Shown here in pieces: positions 62,892 to 64,000 of a stretch of 64,000 nucleotides of DNA; position 1 is the stretch's first letter, and each line of letters begins with the position of its first letter. The notes beneath the pieces are model-generated. The model did no database searches and was not told the origin of the DNA. It saw only the letters and a program-made list of their open reading frames with translations. Position numbers and translations under genes: made by a program. Origin of the DNA: Lachnospiraceae bacterium UBA935 (GTDB lineage Bacteria > Bacillota > Clostridia > Lachnospirales > Lachnospiraceae). The DNA is taken from positions 1 through 64,000 of the forward strand of contig DBDJ01000069.1 of the NCBI GenBank assembly GCA_002293525.1. The letters are read 5' to 3'.

Positions 62892-64000
62892 TTACATTTT
62901 CTGACGTGCGGCCTCTTTGCGGTATTCTTTCGGGGTCAGGCCGATCAGTTGCTTGAAGCTTCTGGTGAAATTAGAATAATTCGCGTAGCCGACATGATCG
63001 GATATCAAGGTGACCGGCAGATCGGTTGTTGCCAGAAGCATCTTGGCCGCTTCCATTTTGTCATGCACAATATATTCTTTCAGGGTCATGCCGGTCGTTT
63101 TCTTAAAGAGTTTGGATAGGTATTCCGGATTCATGCCGGCATATTCGGCTATCTCTGAGACCAGCAGCTCGGTATCCAGATGCTGTTTAATATATTTAAT
63201 CGTCCTCTGTACCACATCACTGGAATCGCCGGTGTCTGTTATGCTGCTTAAGCGGTCGGCGATATGGCTAAGTGCTTCTTCAAAGATGTCATAGCCCTGC
63301 CATGTATTCATATAGGTCAGAAACGGCAGCTGCTCATCGAAAACCGTATCGCTGCCGATCTGGTGATCGACCATGTACAAGAGCAGCAGCTGGGTAACGC
63401 GCTGATGCAGGTTCATCATCCCGGCGGCATTCATGCGGGTCCGGTAATCGCCTTTACTGATATAAGCCATGATACTGTCTTTAAAATTGATGAACTGATT
63501 CTGCTCCAGCAGTTTTTTCCAAGTACTCAACTGTAGTTCAAAGGAATAGGGACCAATCTCCTTTTCATGCTGTCTCGGTAAAAAGACCCGGCTTTCGCGC
63601 CGGACGTTATCGGTCCTAGCTTGGAACAGCGGACTTACCAGAGCGGGCAGTTCCGTCGGCTCACCGACCTCACCGCAGTATATTGCCGCCTCTGTTTCCA
63701 GCACGCGTTCCAGCAATATCCGGAAACTTTCCAGCTTGTCCGCAAAGACTTCACGTTCATAAGCCATGTCCCGTTTCCAGTATAGTAGGACGATGAAATC
63801 CAGAGACATCTCTTCCAATAAGATGATACTGAGAACCTTAAGGGTCTGAAAGACTTCGTCAAGAATATTTTTATAGATCAGACGTAAGATCGATTTTTCT
63901 GTTTCGCGGATCCTCCTCCGGGTCTTTAAGATGGAAATCAGTACCGGCAGATAGACGGATTCGCCGCTCTGATTGATGTTATAGGCCGCGATCAGGCGGC
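62892..64000 (-). CDS. AraC-family regulator, N-terminus beyond window end
   Basis: The reading frame is open from the window end to the stop at 62892 (at least 368 residues), so the gene is cut at its 5' end. The visible part begins RLIAAYNINQSGESVYLPVL, continues through a helical region (RRRIRETEKSILRLIYKNIL), and ends with an AraC double helix-turn-helix (about the last 105 residues: LLVSEIAEYAGMNPEYLSKL, VTLISDHVGYANYSNFTRSF, LTPKEYRKEA). This is the YesN-like type, usually with a receiver or sensor domain in front. It lies upstream of and parallel to the arabinan-type operon and is probably its regulator. Confidence 0.88.
   Translation of the reverse strand, partial: RLIAAYNINQSGESVYLPVLISILKTRRRIRETEKSILRLIYKNILDEVFQTLKVLSIILLEEMSLDFIVLLYWKRDMAYEREVFADKLESFRILLERVLETEAAIYCGEVGEPTELPALVSPLFQARTDNVRRESRVFLPRQHEKEIGPYSFELQLSTWKKLLEQNQFINFKDSIMAYISKGDYRTRMNAAGMMNLHQRVTQLLLLYMVDHQIGSDTVFDEQLPFLTYMNTWQGYDIFEEALSHIADRLSSITDTGDSSDVVQRTIKYIKQHLDTELLVSEIAEYAGMNPEYLSKLFKKTTGMTLKEYIVHDKMEAAKMLLATTDLPVTLISDHVGYANYSNFTRSFKQLIGLTPKEYRKEAARQKM

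Overview
The window looks like chromosomal DNA of a Gram-positive, anaerobic, polysaccharide-using member of the Clostridia, probably Lachnospiraceae-like. This is inferred from gene content only. The signs are strong AGGAGG-type ribosome binding sites, an agr-type peptide/LytTR pair, Cache-type chemotaxis receptors, a glutamine synthetase next to an ANTAR regulator, LplB/LplC/lipoprotein-type sugar ABC transporters with an AraC regulator, and GH51, GH43, GH65 and GH18 enzymes. No ribosomal or other species-level marker is present.

Region 1 (1-25.9 kb) is accessory and mosaic, with two stretches (about 0.5-3 and 8-10.7 kb) that are much more AT-rich than the rest. It opens with fragments of two transposases. 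Then come a secreted-protein operon, a decayed Phd-type antitoxin, a 3' fragment of a tRNA-Cys gene (a probable integration scar), two chemotaxis receptors, and an agr-like locus: a LytTR regulator, a 46-residue AgrD-like peptide missing from ordinary ORF lists, and an AgrC-like kinase with a degenerate ATP-binding domain. No agrB is present. The promoter of this locus is nearly duplicated in front of the secreted-protein operon at 0.5 kb, which suggests one small regulon. The rest is a leucine-rich-repeat lipoprotein, an SRAP protein, a MerR-ABC efflux operon with a 19-bp-spacer promoter, a membrane-anchored isochorismatase-like enzyme with its own regulator, PHP and HAD phosphatases, a pterin-synthase-like protein and small secreted proteins. 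A perfect 40-bp sequence occurs in opposite orientations at 3.3 and 21.3 kb.

Region 2 (26-32.4 kb, plus strand) is metabolic. A structured leader RNA precedes a truncated glutamine amidotransferase, purC, purB, a type I glutamine synthetase, an ANTAR regulator, and an isolated hisH-hisF pair whose HisF has lost one catalytic Asp.

Region 3 (32.5-39.7 kb) is a zone of decay. It holds an AlbA-type regulator, a superfamily 1 helicase/nuclease gene broken by a 65-bp insertion-duplication, a gatB pseudogene with two Gln-to-amber changes, and a GH18 protein whose 3' end runs into the gatB remnant.

Region 4 (40-64 kb, almost all minus strand) is carbohydrate use. One set contains an AraC regulator, an alpha/beta hydrolase, a GPH sugar transporter, a ChbG deacetylase, an MBL hydrolase and a GH65 phosphorylase. 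The other contains an AraC regulator (cut by the window end), two ABC permeases, a binding lipoprotein, a 1372-residue esterase-arabinofuranosidase fusion, a second esterase and a GH43 enzyme, and it probably serves arabinoxylan or arabinan. A secreted transglutaminase-like protein and a secreted metallophosphoesterase lie between the two sets.
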